From: an uncultured Lachnospiraceae bacterium
GTDB taxonomy: Bacteria; Bacillota; Clostridia; Lachnospirales; Lachnospiraceae
NCBI GenBank assembly: GCA_948473115.1
Contig: CAOKWI010000021.1
Location: forward strand, 1-60,085
Direction: 5' to 3'
Length of the DNA: 60,085 nucleotides
Of this stretch, positions 34,176 through 43,376 are shown in pieces. Made by a program: the position numbers and the translations under genes. Below the pieces are notes generated by a model that was not told where the DNA came from, made no database searches, and saw only the letters and a program-made list of their open reading frames with translations. The number at the start of each line of letters is the position of its first letter. The first letter of the stretch is position 1.

Positions 34176-36053
34176 ATGGGAGACAGGAGAAAGGAACTGG
34201 CATATACCGTGGCAATCTTCCTGCAAAAGCTGGCTACGGCTGCGGCGGATGTGCTGTGGCTGGTACTGCTGGCGGAACTGATTGAGGAAGTGATATCGGG
34301 AAGGGCTGCCGCGGGCAGTATGGAAAAGACGGCACAGTGTGTTCTGGGCCTTCTTCTGCTGTCTGCGTGGAAGAGAATGGGATACAGCTTCGGGCGGAGC
34401 CTGACGCTTAAGCTGCAGACAATGGTGCGGTTCCGGTATCAGTGCAGGATGGTGGAAAAGACTGCAAAGATTCCATACAGGCTTTTGACGGATTATGCGT
34501 TTTGTGATTTAAAACGGGAATTACAGGATCATATTGAGGGCGGAGAGAACTTCGTGTGGGCCATTGTGCAGAAATCGGGAAATCTCGTTCTGTACATTGT
34601 AAGGACGCTGGGGATGAGCCTGCTGCTGGCGCGGGACAGCCTTTTCCTGGGGACCTTATTCTTTCTGCTGGAGACCAGCCATTGCCTGATGACGGCGCTG
34701 GGGGCAGAGCAGGAGGATTCCTTTGCGGTGAAATGCAGTCCGGAGAGACAGTATTTGGAAGAACTGGCGCTGGGACAGAGAGGCGCCGGGGAGAGAGGGC
34801 TTTTCTCCTATGCCGGATATATTGCCGAGAGGTGTGACAGGGAAGGGGAGAATGTGCGTAAGGCACGTCATGCCTTACAGCTGGAATATGGTAAGACTTC
34901 ACTGGCCGAGCAGACACTGGCGATGCTTGTCTGTATACTGACTGAGATTGCACTGGCGGCGCTTCTGGCCGGGGGAAGGATATCCCTGGGATACTTTATC
35001 GCCCTGTCCATGGGGATGGTCGGCCTGATCGAGAAAAACGAGGAGGGGAATGCGCTGCGTTACCTGCAGCGCGTGAAAAGCTTTGCAAAGCAATGGAACA
35101 GGTTCATGGATCTGCCGGAGACGGAAGGGATGGGAAGCGAAGATGGGGAGGATATCGACAGAAACGGGGAGAAGAGTGGGAAGGGGAACGGAAAGAGGGA
35201 GCATGGAGAGGGGAATGGGATAGGGGAGAACGGGATACGAAATAACGGGGTAAGGAAGAATGAGGTACGGGAGAATGGAATACGGGAGTTTGGGACGCTG
35301 GAATTCCGAAAGGTGTCTTTCCGGTATCCCAGGACAGGCAGATACGTGCTGCATGACTTAAACCTTCAGCTGACAAAGGGGGGATATTATGCCTTCGTGG
35401 GAGCCAACGGCTCCGGGAAGACCACGGTTGTAAAGCTGCTGTCGGGCTTATATGACAATTATGAGGGCGAGATCCTGCTGGACGGGATCGAACAGCGGAA
35501 GCTTCCCTTTCAGGAGAGGCGCAGGATCTTTGCGATCCTGTTTCAGGACGCTGCAAGGTATGAGGATACCATTGCCCAAAATATACTGCCGGGCAGTCCG
35601 GAGGAAGAAAACGCGGTTTCCGTCAAAAGACGGCTGGCAGAGGAACTGGTGCGGGAATGGGAGACTGGCGGAAGCGGCAGGTTTTCCCGGGGCGCGGATA
35701 CCTTCCTGGGCGGTCTGGAGACAGATGGCGTGATGCTTTCCGCAGGGGAGTGGCAGCAGCTCCTGATTGCCAGGGAACTTGCGCAGCCTGCGCAGATCCG
35801 TGTCCTGGATGAGCCCATGGCGTCCCTGGACATTTTCCGGCAGGGCAGGGTCTATGAACAGATTACGCAGGATGCCGGGAATTGCATGACCATTCTATGC
35901 AGCCACCATATGGCGGCGGTCAGAAGGGCGAAGAGGATATTTGTCCTGAAGGAAGGCGCCATTGTGGAGGAGGGAAGCCATGGCCGGCTGATGGAGGAAA
36001 ACGGTCTGTATGCGAAGCTGTATGGAACGCAGCGGGAGACCAGGCGGGATTAA
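34176..36053 (+). CDS. ABC exporter half-transporter with repeat-filled linker (625 aa)
   Basis: TMD about 1-310, NBD about 375-620. Walker A GANGSGKTTV (about 408), Walker B IRVLDEP with Glu. The signature reads LSAGEWQQLLIAR in place of LSGGQWQ, a mild change at the third residue. The switch His lies in CSHHMAA. The linker (about 318-373) is a low-complexity stretch of Gly/Asn/Glu/Arg produced by 15-nt-type repeats (units like NGIR, NGVR, NEVR). The N-terminal TMD resembles the 28427 protein. It may homodimerise or replace one partner. The 3' end overlaps the convergent exporter gene by 4 bases. Confidence 0.88.
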   Translation: MGDRRKELAYTVAIFLQKLATAAADVLWLVLLAELIEEVISGRAAAGSMEKTAQCVLGLLLLSAWKRMGYSFGRSLTLKLQTMVRFRYQCRMVEKTAKIPYRLLTDYAFCDLKRELQDHIEGGENFVWAIVQKSGNLVLYIVRTLGMSLLLARDSLFLGTLFFLLETSHCLMTALGAEQEDSFAVKCSPERQYLEELALGQRGAGERGLFSYAGYIAERCDREGENVRKARHALQLEYGKTSLAEQTLAMLVCILTEIALAALLAGGRISLGYFIALSMGMVGLIEKNEEGNALRYLQRVKSFAKQWNRFMDLPETEGMGSEDGEDIDRNGEKSGKGNGKREHGEGNGIGENGIRNNGVRKNEVRENGIREFGTLEFRKVSFRYPRTGRYVLHDLNLQLTKGGYYAFVGANGSGKTTVVKLLSGLYDNYEGEILLDGIEQRKLPFQERRRIFAILFQDAARYEDTIAQNILPGSPEEENAVSVKRRLAEELVREWETGGSGRFSRGADTFLGGLETDGVMLSAGEWQQLLIARELAQPAQIRVLDEPMASLDIFRQGRVYEQITQDAGNCMTILCSHHMAAVRRAKRIFVLKEGAIVEEGSHGRLMEENGLYAKLYGTQRETRRD

Positions 36054-37783
36054 CTGCCTACCCGGATCACCATATCTGCCGCGGCGATACTGCTTGGCCG
36101 ATGCGCTATCATCAGTATGGTGCGTCCGCCCTTCAGGGCTTTTATGGCATCCTGCACCAGGGTCTCGGACTCATTGTCAAGGGCGGAGGTGGCTTCGTCA
36201 AGGAGGATCACAGGGGCATTCCTGATAATGGCGCGGGCAATGGCAATGCGCTGCTTCTCGCCTCCCGACAGGGTATTGCCCCGTTCTCCCAGCACCGTAT
36301 CGTACCCTTCGGGCAGCTGCATGATAAAGTCATGGGCATTGGCAGCCTTTGCCGCGGCCACAATCTCGTCGGGGCCGGCGCCGTACCGGCCATAGGCGAT
36401 ATTCTCCGAAATCGTGGTTTCGTACAGATAGGGCTCCTGGGGGACATAGGAGATGCGCTCCCGGATCTCCTGCAGGGTAAGCTCGGAATATGCCCTGCCG
36501 TCGATCCACAGCTGTCCCTTTTCCGGCGGATAGAAGCCAAGCAGAAGCTTCGCCAGGGTGCTTTTTCCACAGCCGGATTCTCCTGTCACAGCCACAAAGC
36601 TTCCCCGGGGAACCTCCATGGAAAAGTGCTCCAGAACCTTTCTGTCCCCGCTGTATGAGAAATTCACATCCCGCACGGACAGCATGATATCCGGACAATT
36701 ATCCGCGGGATCGATTTGGTTTTCCACAGAACCGACTGGGCTTTCCACAGAACCGTTTTGGAATTCCGCAGAATCGATTTGGTTTTCCGCCGTGCTGATT
36801 TGGCTTTCCTGCGGCCATTGCTCCGGCTCCTCTTCCAGGTCGAGAAACTGGAAAATCTTCTCGGCATTGCCGATGCAGTACATCACCTGGGGCAGATAAA
36901 GGCCTATTTCCAGAAAGACATTCTGAAAGGCGCCGTATATTGTGTAAAGGGCAGTCAGTTCCCCCAGACCGATCCTGCCCATGGACATAAACCATATGCC
37001 GAGCCCCAGGAAAGCCAGTGCGCCCGTCAGATCGAAGAGACAGTTCATGCTTTCCAGTCCGGACCTGAGACGGTTTGTCTTCTTTTCAATCCGGAAATAT
37101 TCGCTGCCGGCCGCTTCAAACTCCGAAGACAGTCTTGACCCGGCCGGGAAAATCCTGATCAATTCCATGCCGGACAGGATGTCCGTCAGCTTCTCCAGCA
37201 TTTTTCTGTTTTTCTCGGAAAGGGCAATGCCTGTGGCCTTCATCGGCCTGGCAAAGAGGCTGTTTGCACCCAGTGCCAGCAGGCTTACGCCCACCATACA
37301 GAGGGTAAGCTCCCAGCTGAAATAGAACATGGGGATCAGGTATATGAGCGTGGAGAGGATGGCGGCCAGCAGTCTGCGTAGCCTGGAAGTATAGATGTCC
37401 GAGGCTCTCTGCGTGTCAAAGATCAGCTTTGACATAAAATCGCTGCTGTGGTGCTTCTCATAATAGGACATGGGCAGCCGCATGGCTTTAGAAAAAACAA
37501 GCTTCTCCAGCTTTGCGGCACCGGTCCGCCCCTCAATGTTACAATGTATGATACCAAAGCGCCATAAAAGCAGGCAAAGTACAAACACCGCAAAGGTCCC
37601 GGACACAAGAGGAAAAAGGTGATCCGTATCGCCGGTCTGTGCGGCTGTGACAATATGCTTTACCAGATAAGAATTTGCGATCCTTCGTCCCGCGTCTCCG
37701 ACGGTGGAGAACAAAACAGCCATCAGAAAAACGGGAAGCCTGTCGCCCATCAGTTTCATAAAACGCCAGAAAGTCTTATGCAT
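36050..37783 (-). CDS. ABC exporter half-transporter (577 aa)
   Basis: Second gene of the minus-strand exporter pair. Six TM segments (about 15-300) and an NBD with Walker A GESGCGKSTLAK (about 403), Q-loop YVPQEPYLYE, signature LSGGEKQRIAIAR, Walker B VILLDEA and switch His in IAHRPSS. Between TMD and NBD (about 320-362) a linker is built from seven-residue repeats of the type ENQIDSA / ESPVGSV. A Glu at the Walker B end is present, so both sites in the pair may be active. It starts 75 bases after the partner gene. Confidence 0.9.
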   Translation of the reverse strand: MHKTFWRFMKLMGDRLPVFLMAVLFSTVGDAGRRIANSYLVKHIVTAAQTGDTDHLFPLVSGTFAVFVLCLLLWRFGIIHCNIEGRTGAAKLEKLVFSKAMRLPMSYYEKHHSSDFMSKLIFDTQRASDIYTSRLRRLLAAILSTLIYLIPMFYFSWELTLCMVGVSLLALGANSLFARPMKATGIALSEKNRKMLEKLTDILSGMELIRIFPAGSRLSSEFEAAGSEYFRIEKKTNRLRSGLESMNCLFDLTGALAFLGLGIWFMSMGRIGLGELTALYTIYGAFQNVFLEIGLYLPQVMYCIGNAEKIFQFLDLEEEPEQWPQESQISTAENQIDSAEFQNGSVESPVGSVENQIDPADNCPDIMLSVRDVNFSYSGDRKVLEHFSMEVPRGSFVAVTGESGCGKSTLAKLLLGFYPPEKGQLWIDGRAYSELTLQEIRERISYVPQEPYLYETTISENIAYGRYGAGPDEIVAAAKAANAHDFIMQLPEGYDTVLGERGNTLSGGEKQRIAIARAIIRNAPVILLDEATSALDNESETLVQDAIKALKGGRTILMIAHRPSSIAAADMVIRVGS

Positions 37784-37857
37784 TTTTACACCCCCTATTC
37801 CGGCCGCCGTCTGCTGCGGCGTGCACCGGGCTTTGTGCTAATATCATTTTTTCTTTG

Positions 37858-39558
37858 CTATCCTTTGGCGTATAATTCCGCGTATATTCCTTGCTTTTCC
37901 ATCAGTTCTTCGTGATTACCGGTCTCTGCGATCCTGCCGCCGCTGACCACATAGATCCGTTTGGCATTTTTTACGGTGGACAGCCTGTGGGCGATTACGA
38001 TCACGGTTCTGCCTGTGGAAATCCTTTCGATGGCCTCCTGTATTTTCTGTTCGGATTCTATGTCAACGGAGGCGGTGGGCTCATCCAGAAGGAGGATGGG
38101 CGCATTCTTTAAGAAGGCCCTGGCGATGGAAATCCGCTGCCTCTGTCCCCCTGAAAGGCGCACGCCGCGTTCCCCTGCCAGGGTATCGTATTTTTCGGGA
38201 AGCTGCATGATAAAGTCATGGATGTTTGCGTTCTTACATGCCTCAATGATCTCTTCTTCCGTGGCATTTTCCTTTCCGCAGGCCACATTCTCCCGGATGG
38301 TTCCGGGGAAAAGAAACACATTCTGTGAAACCTCCGAAAAACAGCTTCTGGCTGCTTCCAGATTCCATTCCTCAATGGGATGCCCAAACAGAAGATACCG
38401 GCCGCCGCTTTTCTCGTAAAAGCCGCAGAGCAGCTTAAAGACGGTGCTCTTTCCCTCCCCGGAGCCTCCTACAAAGGCGGTCTGCTCGCCTGCCTCGATA
38501 AGGAAGTCCATTCCGTTCAGGACAGGGTGTTCCCTGCCGCCTTCGTAGGCGAAGCTGACGTCCTCCCACAAAATGGCGTGCGGGATTCCGACTTCTGCGC
38601 TGCTGTATGCCGCGCCGTCCTGCCGTTCTTCCTGCCGGTGAAAGATTTCCTGGATCCTTTTCAGTGAGACGCCCACTTCCCGGATATCGTTTGCGCAGAA
38701 GACGATATCGCCGATGGGATACAGGATCCTGCCGAGTATCACGGTAAAGGCCAGCATCTCGCCCACCGTGATCCTGCCATGCATGGTCTCATGGAGGGCA
38801 AAGAGATAACAGAATATGACGGGGATGGTAGTGAGGGTGTTCTTCAGCACCCAGCCCATTGTGGAGATCCGTGTGCTTTTACAGGTCTGTACTACCATTT
38901 TGTCAATAATGGCATCCATTTTCTGCCTATGTATCTCATAAAGGTTGTAACTCCTGCCCACTGTGATGCCCTGAATGGTATCGTAGGCCTCCTTGGTACG
39001 CTCGTCCATGTGGGCACGCAGTTTTTTTGTCAGCTCCGCCAGCTTTTTTGACAGCCTGTCAACCACCAGCAGCATGACAGGGTAGCTTGCAAACAGTACT
39101 ACGATCAGCATTGCGTCCATTTCCACCAGATAAACGGTGGCGGTCAGCACGGTGATCAGGTTCATCAAAAGTCCCGGTAAAATTTCCGAGAAGAATCTTC
39201 CCATTTCTTCGATGTCCGATATCAGCCTTGTGAGAATGCTTCCCGTGCCCTTTTCATCGAAATAGGGAAAGGGCAGCTTCATCAGATGGGTCTTGAGGGA
39301 GATCCGTACTTCTTTCTGCACCCGGGCACTGTAGTGCTTTCCGAAAATACCCTTAAAATAGGCCATTGCCGTACCCAGCGCCACCATCCACAGCAGCGGG
39401 GGCATGAATTCCGAGAAATGCACCTGCTGTCCGGCCAGCATCTGATCCGTGGCTTCGGCGATAAAGTCATTTCCCAAAATGATGATTTCATTCAGCCCGA
39501 ATGAAAACAGGAGGAACAGCAACAGCAGATATCCGTTGCGCACGCCTGCTTTTACCAT
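37858..39558 (-). CDS. ABC exporter half-transporter, partner (566 aa)
   Basis: TMD (about 10-300) plus NBD (about 335-560). Walker A GGSGEGKSTVFK, signature LSGGQRQRISIAR, Walker B ILLLDEP and switch His in IAHRLST are all intact. GGAAGGGAATC precedes the ATG, and a promoter is visible 28-56 bases upstream. Together with the next gene it forms a typical heterodimeric multidrug/lipid-type exporter. The upstream XRE-PurM gene is the obvious candidate regulator. Confidence 0.92.
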   Translation of the reverse strand: MVKAGVRNGYLLLLFLLFSFGLNEIIILGNDFIAEATDQMLAGQQVHFSEFMPPLLWMVALGTAMAYFKGIFGKHYSARVQKEVRISLKTHLMKLPFPYFDEKGTGSILTRLISDIEEMGRFFSEILPGLLMNLITVLTATVYLVEMDAMLIVVLFASYPVMLLVVDRLSKKLAELTKKLRAHMDERTKEAYDTIQGITVGRSYNLYEIHRQKMDAIIDKMVVQTCKSTRISTMGWVLKNTLTTIPVIFCYLFALHETMHGRITVGEMLAFTVILGRILYPIGDIVFCANDIREVGVSLKRIQEIFHRQEERQDGAAYSSAEVGIPHAILWEDVSFAYEGGREHPVLNGMDFLIEAGEQTAFVGGSGEGKSTVFKLLCGFYEKSGGRYLLFGHPIEEWNLEAARSCFSEVSQNVFLFPGTIRENVACGKENATEEEIIEACKNANIHDFIMQLPEKYDTLAGERGVRLSGGQRQRISIARAFLKNAPILLLDEPTASVDIESEQKIQEAIERISTGRTVIVIAHRLSTVKNAKRIYVVSGGRIAETGNHEELMEKQGIYAELYAKG

Positions 39559-39585
39559 GTTGATTCCCTTCCTTTCTGTAACAAA

Positions 39586-39614
39586 TAGATAATTGCGAAA
39601 CCCTCATTTGACAA
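39586..39614 (-). promoter_or_regulatory. Promoter of the minus-strand ABC exporter pair
   Basis: On the minus strand TTGTCA (39614-39609) and TATCTA (39591-39586) are 17 bases apart, with the exporter ATG 28 bases beyond the -10 box. It lies in the short gap after the XRE-PurM gene. Confidence 0.6.
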
Positions 39615-39643
39615 ACAGACTTTGGGCAATCCGCAATTTCCTG

Positions 39644-40933
39644 CTATAGCAAATGTGACTGCGGCTTGCCGTTACAGGCCGCTTTGCTGTAGCTCTGCCA
39701 TACCTTCGCGTCCGGATGCTCGTCATCCCTTTCGATTTTTCCCAGAACATAGCACTTATGGTGTTTTTCAATAATTTTTACCGCCCGGTCACATTGCGCC
39801 TCCGGTATTGCCAGCAGCATACCGATTCCGAAAGAGAAGTCATCCAGGAAGCATTCCCTGTCCATCATGCCCAGATCGTATATGGACTGGAAAAGGGCGG
39901 GGACCGGTATGGACGAAATGGAGATACCGGCGCCGAGGCCCTTGGGTATTGTGTCATAGCACTTCCGGCTGAACAGCGATTTGCGGATACTGAAAATGCC
40001 ATGTATGAGATCCTGGCCCATTAGCTCGCTTACCACATTCACATAGCTGGCGTTGGGTTTCATCATTTCGTCCATGAAAATATTGTGGCCGTCGATCTTT
40101 GAGTAAGCAGTATCGGGCTTTCTGTCCAGGATCACTTTGATAAAGGGATAGCTTATGGAGGAGATACCCTCCGTGTGCAGTCCGATCAGGACGTCGTTTT
40201 CGGTTATCCTGTCTCCTGTTATGATGCGGGATCTGTCTGTGACCCCCATGACAAGAGCGCTTAATCTGTACTCGACGGCATGGTAGTTTACGGGCTGGGC
40301 CGCCACCTCCAGACCGGAAAACGCGATTCCGCTGTTTTCACAGGCTTCCCTGAACGCCTCTCCCATGGTGAGGAGTTGGCCGCTGTCATTGTTTCCGCAC
40401 ACTACCTGTGCCTGCAGGACGGCAGGCTTTACGCCAAAGCGTATCAGGTTATTGGCGGCGCTGGATACCAGATCCATGCAGATTTCCCTGTCATATCCGT
40501 TTTCCATTGCAAAGCGCTCCTTGGAGCCGGGGACATGGTTTGCAAACACCCATACCGGATCGGCCATCCCCGAGGTGTCCGGCTGGAAAAAAACCGGATC
40601 GGCATATCTGGTGTGGAGCAGCCTATCGCTCCTGGTGACGAGGCTGCCTAACCGGTCCTTCACCGCATGGATTTTTTTGACATCCAGGCCTGCATCCATG
40701 AAGCTGATGACTTTTCTTTCCTCCGGAAGCCCGTTCAGCAGGAAATCAACGGTAGTTTCGAGTATCTGTGCCATATCGTATATCATGTCCACGGAGGGCA
40801 GGCTGAGTCCCTGTTCCCATCTGGAAACGGCCTGATATGACACATTCAGCAGATCCGCCAGATGCCTCTGGGTCATTCCTTTTATTTTGCGTTGTTCTGA
40901 AATTGCCCTTCCGACCTTTTCCCTGTCAAGCAT
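39644..40933 (-). CDS. XRE HTH regulator fused to a PurM/AIR-synthase-like domain (429 aa)
   Basis: Residues about 8-65 are a classic XRE domain (ISEQRKIKGMTQRHLADLLN, then SYQAVSRWEQGLSLPSVDMI). From about 110 to the end the protein follows the PurM/AIRS fold: DLVSSAANNLIRFGVKPAVL, then ALVMGVTDRSRIITGDRITE and NDVLIGLHTEGISSISYPFI. The C-terminal half continues with CYDTIPKGLGAGISISSIPV and FSFGIGMLLAIPE. The glycine-rich ATP motifs of active PurM (GTDGVGTK-like and GGETAEMPG-like) are replaced, so it is probably a ligand sensor and not an enzyme. AGGAGGAAAACG precedes the ATG. A long in-frame extension upstream lacks a site. Confidence 0.82.
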   Translation of the reverse strand: MLDREKVGRAISEQRKIKGMTQRHLADLLNVSYQAVSRWEQGLSLPSVDMIYDMAQILETTVDFLLNGLPEERKVISFMDAGLDVKKIHAVKDRLGSLVTRSDRLLHTRYADPVFFQPDTSGMADPVWVFANHVPGSKERFAMENGYDREICMDLVSSAANNLIRFGVKPAVLQAQVVCGNNDSGQLLTMGEAFREACENSGIAFSGLEVAAQPVNYHAVEYRLSALVMGVTDRSRIITGDRITENDVLIGLHTEGISSISYPFIKVILDRKPDTAYSKIDGHNIFMDEMMKPNASYVNVVSELMGQDLIHGIFSIRKSLFSRKCYDTIPKGLGAGISISSIPVPALFQSIYDLGMMDRECFLDDFSFGIGMLLAIPEAQCDRAVKIIEKHHKCYVLGKIERDDEHPDAKVWQSYSKAACNGKPQSHLL

Positions 40934-41073
40934 CGTTTTCCTCCTATTTATTATTCCGCATCTGTCCTGCCCAGCACCCAGATATGGGCAGAGAATTTCC
41001 GACCGCGAAAGGAATGCGTCCGTAAATCCTCTGGGGTGCCGTGCGGGGCAGAAGCCAAATTTCCTTTGCGGAT

Positions 41074-41102
41074 ATTTTATCATAAGGAATATGTAGATAC
41101 AA
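41074..41102 (-). promoter_or_regulatory. Candidate promoter for the XRE-PurM gene
   Basis: On the minus strand TTGTAT (41102-41097) and TAAAAT (41079-41074) are 17 bases apart. They lie about 140 bases upstream of the XRE-PurM ATG. The rest of the 350-base gap between this gene and the Uma2 gene shows nothing further that I can name. Confidence 0.45.
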
Positions 41103-41282
41103 TCAACGGGATATTGAGAGGCGGGCAGGAACTCAATTGTGGAGATGTCCGACGAGCAGAGAGGCGAAAGAAACGATGTACCAAGAAACAGCCGTCTGCT
41201 TTGGATGGATTGGATCAAGGGGGCAGGCCGGCTGTTTGTTATGTGTGTAATGTTGCGGGCAAACATTGCTTGTTGAGCAAAC

Positions 41283-41837
41283 TCAATTCTTTGGCAGTTC
41301 CTTAAAGTCAATCCACAGGTCTTCATAGATATTGACCTTTAAAGTGTCCTGGAAGCTATAACTGTCCGCCTTTACCTCTGACTGCTCCAGGTAATATACG
41401 AGAACCCTTTCATTGCGGGGATCGACGATCCAGTATTCCCTTACCCCGGCGTCCGCGTAAAGCTTCAGCTTACGGATATAGTCATGGCTGGCCGTGCCGG
41501 GAGAGATGATTTCAACGATCCAGTCGGGCGCCCCGGTGCAGCCCCGGTCGGTCAGCTTGCCGGGGTCACAGATCACGCTGATGTCGGGTTCCACCACGGT
41601 CTTGTCATCATCCGCGAACAGCTTTACCGCAAAAGGGGCAGGGTAGACCCTGCAGGAACCGTTTTTGGAATCAATATAATTTGCTATAATTTTTGACAAA
41701 AACATAAGTATTTCCTGATGGATTCGGCTGGGAGCCGACATGTAATAGAACTGCCCGTCAATCAGATCCGCCCGGACATCCTCCGGCAGATCATTATAAT
41801 CTTCTTCCGTGTAGGTCTTTGACTGTGCCAGTGCCAT
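41283..41837 (-). CDS. Uma2 family (DUF820) PD-(D/E)XK nuclease-like protein (184 aa)
   Basis: The fold signature of Uma2/DUF820 is clear: YTEEDYNDLPEDVRADLIDG, YYMSAPSRIHQEI, then VEPDISVICDP with the metal-binding Asp, DWIVEIISPG with the Glu, and a following Lys (RKLKLYADAGVREYWIVDP). The family is restriction-endonuclease-like, abundant in cyanobacteria and scattered in Firmicutes; the biological role is not settled. Single gene on the minus strand. GAAAGGAAG precedes the ATG. Confidence 0.92.
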   Translation of the reverse strand: MALAQSKTYTEEDYNDLPEDVRADLIDGQFYYMSAPSRIHQEILMFLSKIIANYIDSKNGSCRVYPAPFAVKLFADDDKTVVEPDISVICDPGKLTDRGCTGAPDWIVEIISPGTASHDYIRKLKLYADAGVREYWIVDPRNERVLVYYLEQSEVKADSYSFQDTLKVNIYEDLWIDFKELPKN

Positions 41838-42042
41838 ATTTGTACTTCCTTTCTTTTGAGGGACTATAGCGTTACTATTCGCAGCCGGTTTCGCGAAGGC
41901 GTTTTAATGCGTTTCTGGCATAAAAACCCGGGACTGCGGCCGCAGCAGGTATTTCCAGCTACCAGGACTGCCGGATATTCCTTTGTAACCTAACTTACCA
42001 TATTTTCCGGATTTCTTGTGATAGTATTCATATCGGTAATCC

Positions 42043-42085
42043 TATTTCGGCTAAAATATATTATAATTACATTCTAGCCGAAATA
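42043..42085. promoter_or_regulatory. Inverted-repeat operator around a TATAAT box
   Basis: TATTTCGGCTA (42043-42053) and TAGCCGAAATA (42075-42085) are a perfect 11-bp inverted repeat. It frames 21 bases containing TATAAT (42062-42067). It lies in the 400-base gap between the Uma2 gene and the XRE-TPR gene. This is the arrangement of an autoregulated promoter, but no good -35 box is seen. A TTGACA starts a few bases after the right arm (about 42088). Confidence 0.55.
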
Positions 42086-42236
42086 ATTGACAAAAGCAAG
42101 GCATTTCTGTGTAAGCATAACGGTTGAAACCCGTACCAATGGTAAAAAAAAAATTCGACTTCCTTTACTGCTGGTATGTTCACTTGCCCTGAACCTCATG
42201 GTAAAATCTATCCATAGAAAGCGAGGTGGATCAATT

Positions 42237-43340
42237 ATGAAAGTAAAACTTTCGGAAAACATCAAAAGATTTCGTAAGGAGCGGAAAATGACGCAGGAGC
42301 AGCTTGCGGAAGCGATGGGCGTCAGCGTCAGCGCGGTTTATAAGTGGGAATCAAATCAGTCTGCGCCGGAAATTGGACTGATCCTGGAAATGGCTGATCT
42401 GTTCCACACTTCCACCGATGTCCTTCTCGGATATGAATGGAGAATGGGCGACGCGGCATCTGTCGTTGACAGAATCGTGACACTGACAAAGGCAAAAGAA
42501 TATGACGAGGCGGTCACTGAGGCGGAGAAGGCGCTGAAAAACTATCCCAATCACTTTGCTGTCGTATATCAAAGTGCTTTGCTGTATCTGGAATTGGGCA
42601 AAGAGACGGAACACCGTGAAGCGAACAGCCGCGCTGTCTGTCTTTTGGAGCACGCCTGTGAGCTGATCGCGCAGAATCAGGACGATCACATCAGCGAGGT
42701 TTCGATCCGCACGCAGATCGCGAAGGCGCATTTGCTTCTGGGACATACGGAAACCGCGCTGCGGGTTTTGAAAAAATACAACGTCTGCGGTGTCAACAAT
42801 GCGTTGATCGGCATGGTGCTGGGCGATTATCTCCACGATGCGGACGGGGCGGAGAAATACCTTGGCCGGGCCTTTGCCTCCTTTGCGGAGGATATCAACA
42901 GCATTATGGTGGGTTACTGCAATGTGTTTTTCCTGCGCACGGACTACGACGCCGCCGTGGACTGCCTCCAGTGGCTCCGGGTCGTCCTCCGTGGCATCCA
43001 GCCGGAAACAGAACTTACCTGGTTTGACAAGTATGAATGTATCCTTTTGGAGACTATCGCCGAGTGTTACTGTCTCAAGGGGGAACCGGAAAAGGCCGGC
43101 ACCTTCCTCAGGGATGCCGTGACAAAGGCTCTCCGGTACGACGGCGCCGACCCGGGAGAGGTCGGGGATATGCGGTTCTTCACCAGGCTTGGCCTGGAGT
43201 GCCGGCTCACCTATGACAAGTACGGGAAAACCGCCATGGACAGCTTGCGGCAGAGGATCGAAGGGGAGAGCGGCATGGTTCCGGGGCTCATGCAGCTGTG
43301 GCTTGAGATGACGGAAATTGGGAATAAAATAGGAAAGTAG
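42237..43340 (+). CDS. XRE regulator with C-terminal TPR-like repeats (367 aa)
   Basis: Residues 1-65 are an XRE HTH (LSENIKRFRKERKMTQEQLA, then VSVSAVYKWESNQSAPEIGL, STDVLLGYE). The remaining 300 residues are helical repeats of the TPR type (AKEYDEAVTEAEKALKNYPN, AKAHLLLGHTETALRVLKKY, LETIAECYCLKGEPEKAGTF). Such proteins resemble peptide-sensing RRNPP regulators in layout. It starts at the ATG after GAGGTGG. The gene lies upstream of the FtsX-type transporter genes on the same strand and may regulate them (inference). Confidence 0.88.
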   Translation: MKVKLSENIKRFRKERKMTQEQLAEAMGVSVSAVYKWESNQSAPEIGLILEMADLFHTSTDVLLGYEWRMGDAASVVDRIVTLTKAKEYDEAVTEAEKALKNYPNHFAVVYQSALLYLELGKETEHREANSRAVCLLEHACELIAQNQDDHISEVSIRTQIAKAHLLLGHTETALRVLKKYNVCGVNNALIGMVLGDYLHDADGAEKYLGRAFASFAEDINSIMVGYCNVFFLRTDYDAAVDCLQWLRVVLRGIQPETELTWFDKYECILLETIAECYCLKGEPEKAGTFLRDAVTKALRYDGADPGEVGDMRFFTRLGLECRLTYDKYGKTAMDSLRQRIEGESGMVPGLMQLWLEMTEIGNKIGK

Positions 43341-43348
43341 TAATATAA

Positions 43349-43376
43349 AAGGCAGATAACCGAAGTTATCTGCCTT
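43349..43376 (+). terminator. Perfect hairpin after the XRE-TPR gene
   Basis: AAGGCAGATAAC (43349-43360) and GTTATCTGCCTT (43365-43376) form a perfect 12-bp stem with a CGAA tetraloop, 9 bases after the stop. No T run follows, so it may be a stability element or a weak terminator. The 230 bases from here to the next gene hold no gene on the plus strand that I can support. Confidence 0.6.

Noticed and set aside
40934..41326. N-terminal extension of the XRE-PurM protein
   Set aside because: The extra 131 codons overlap the end of the Uma2 gene and have no ribosome binding site. The ATG at 40933 has AGGAGG and directly precedes the HTH.
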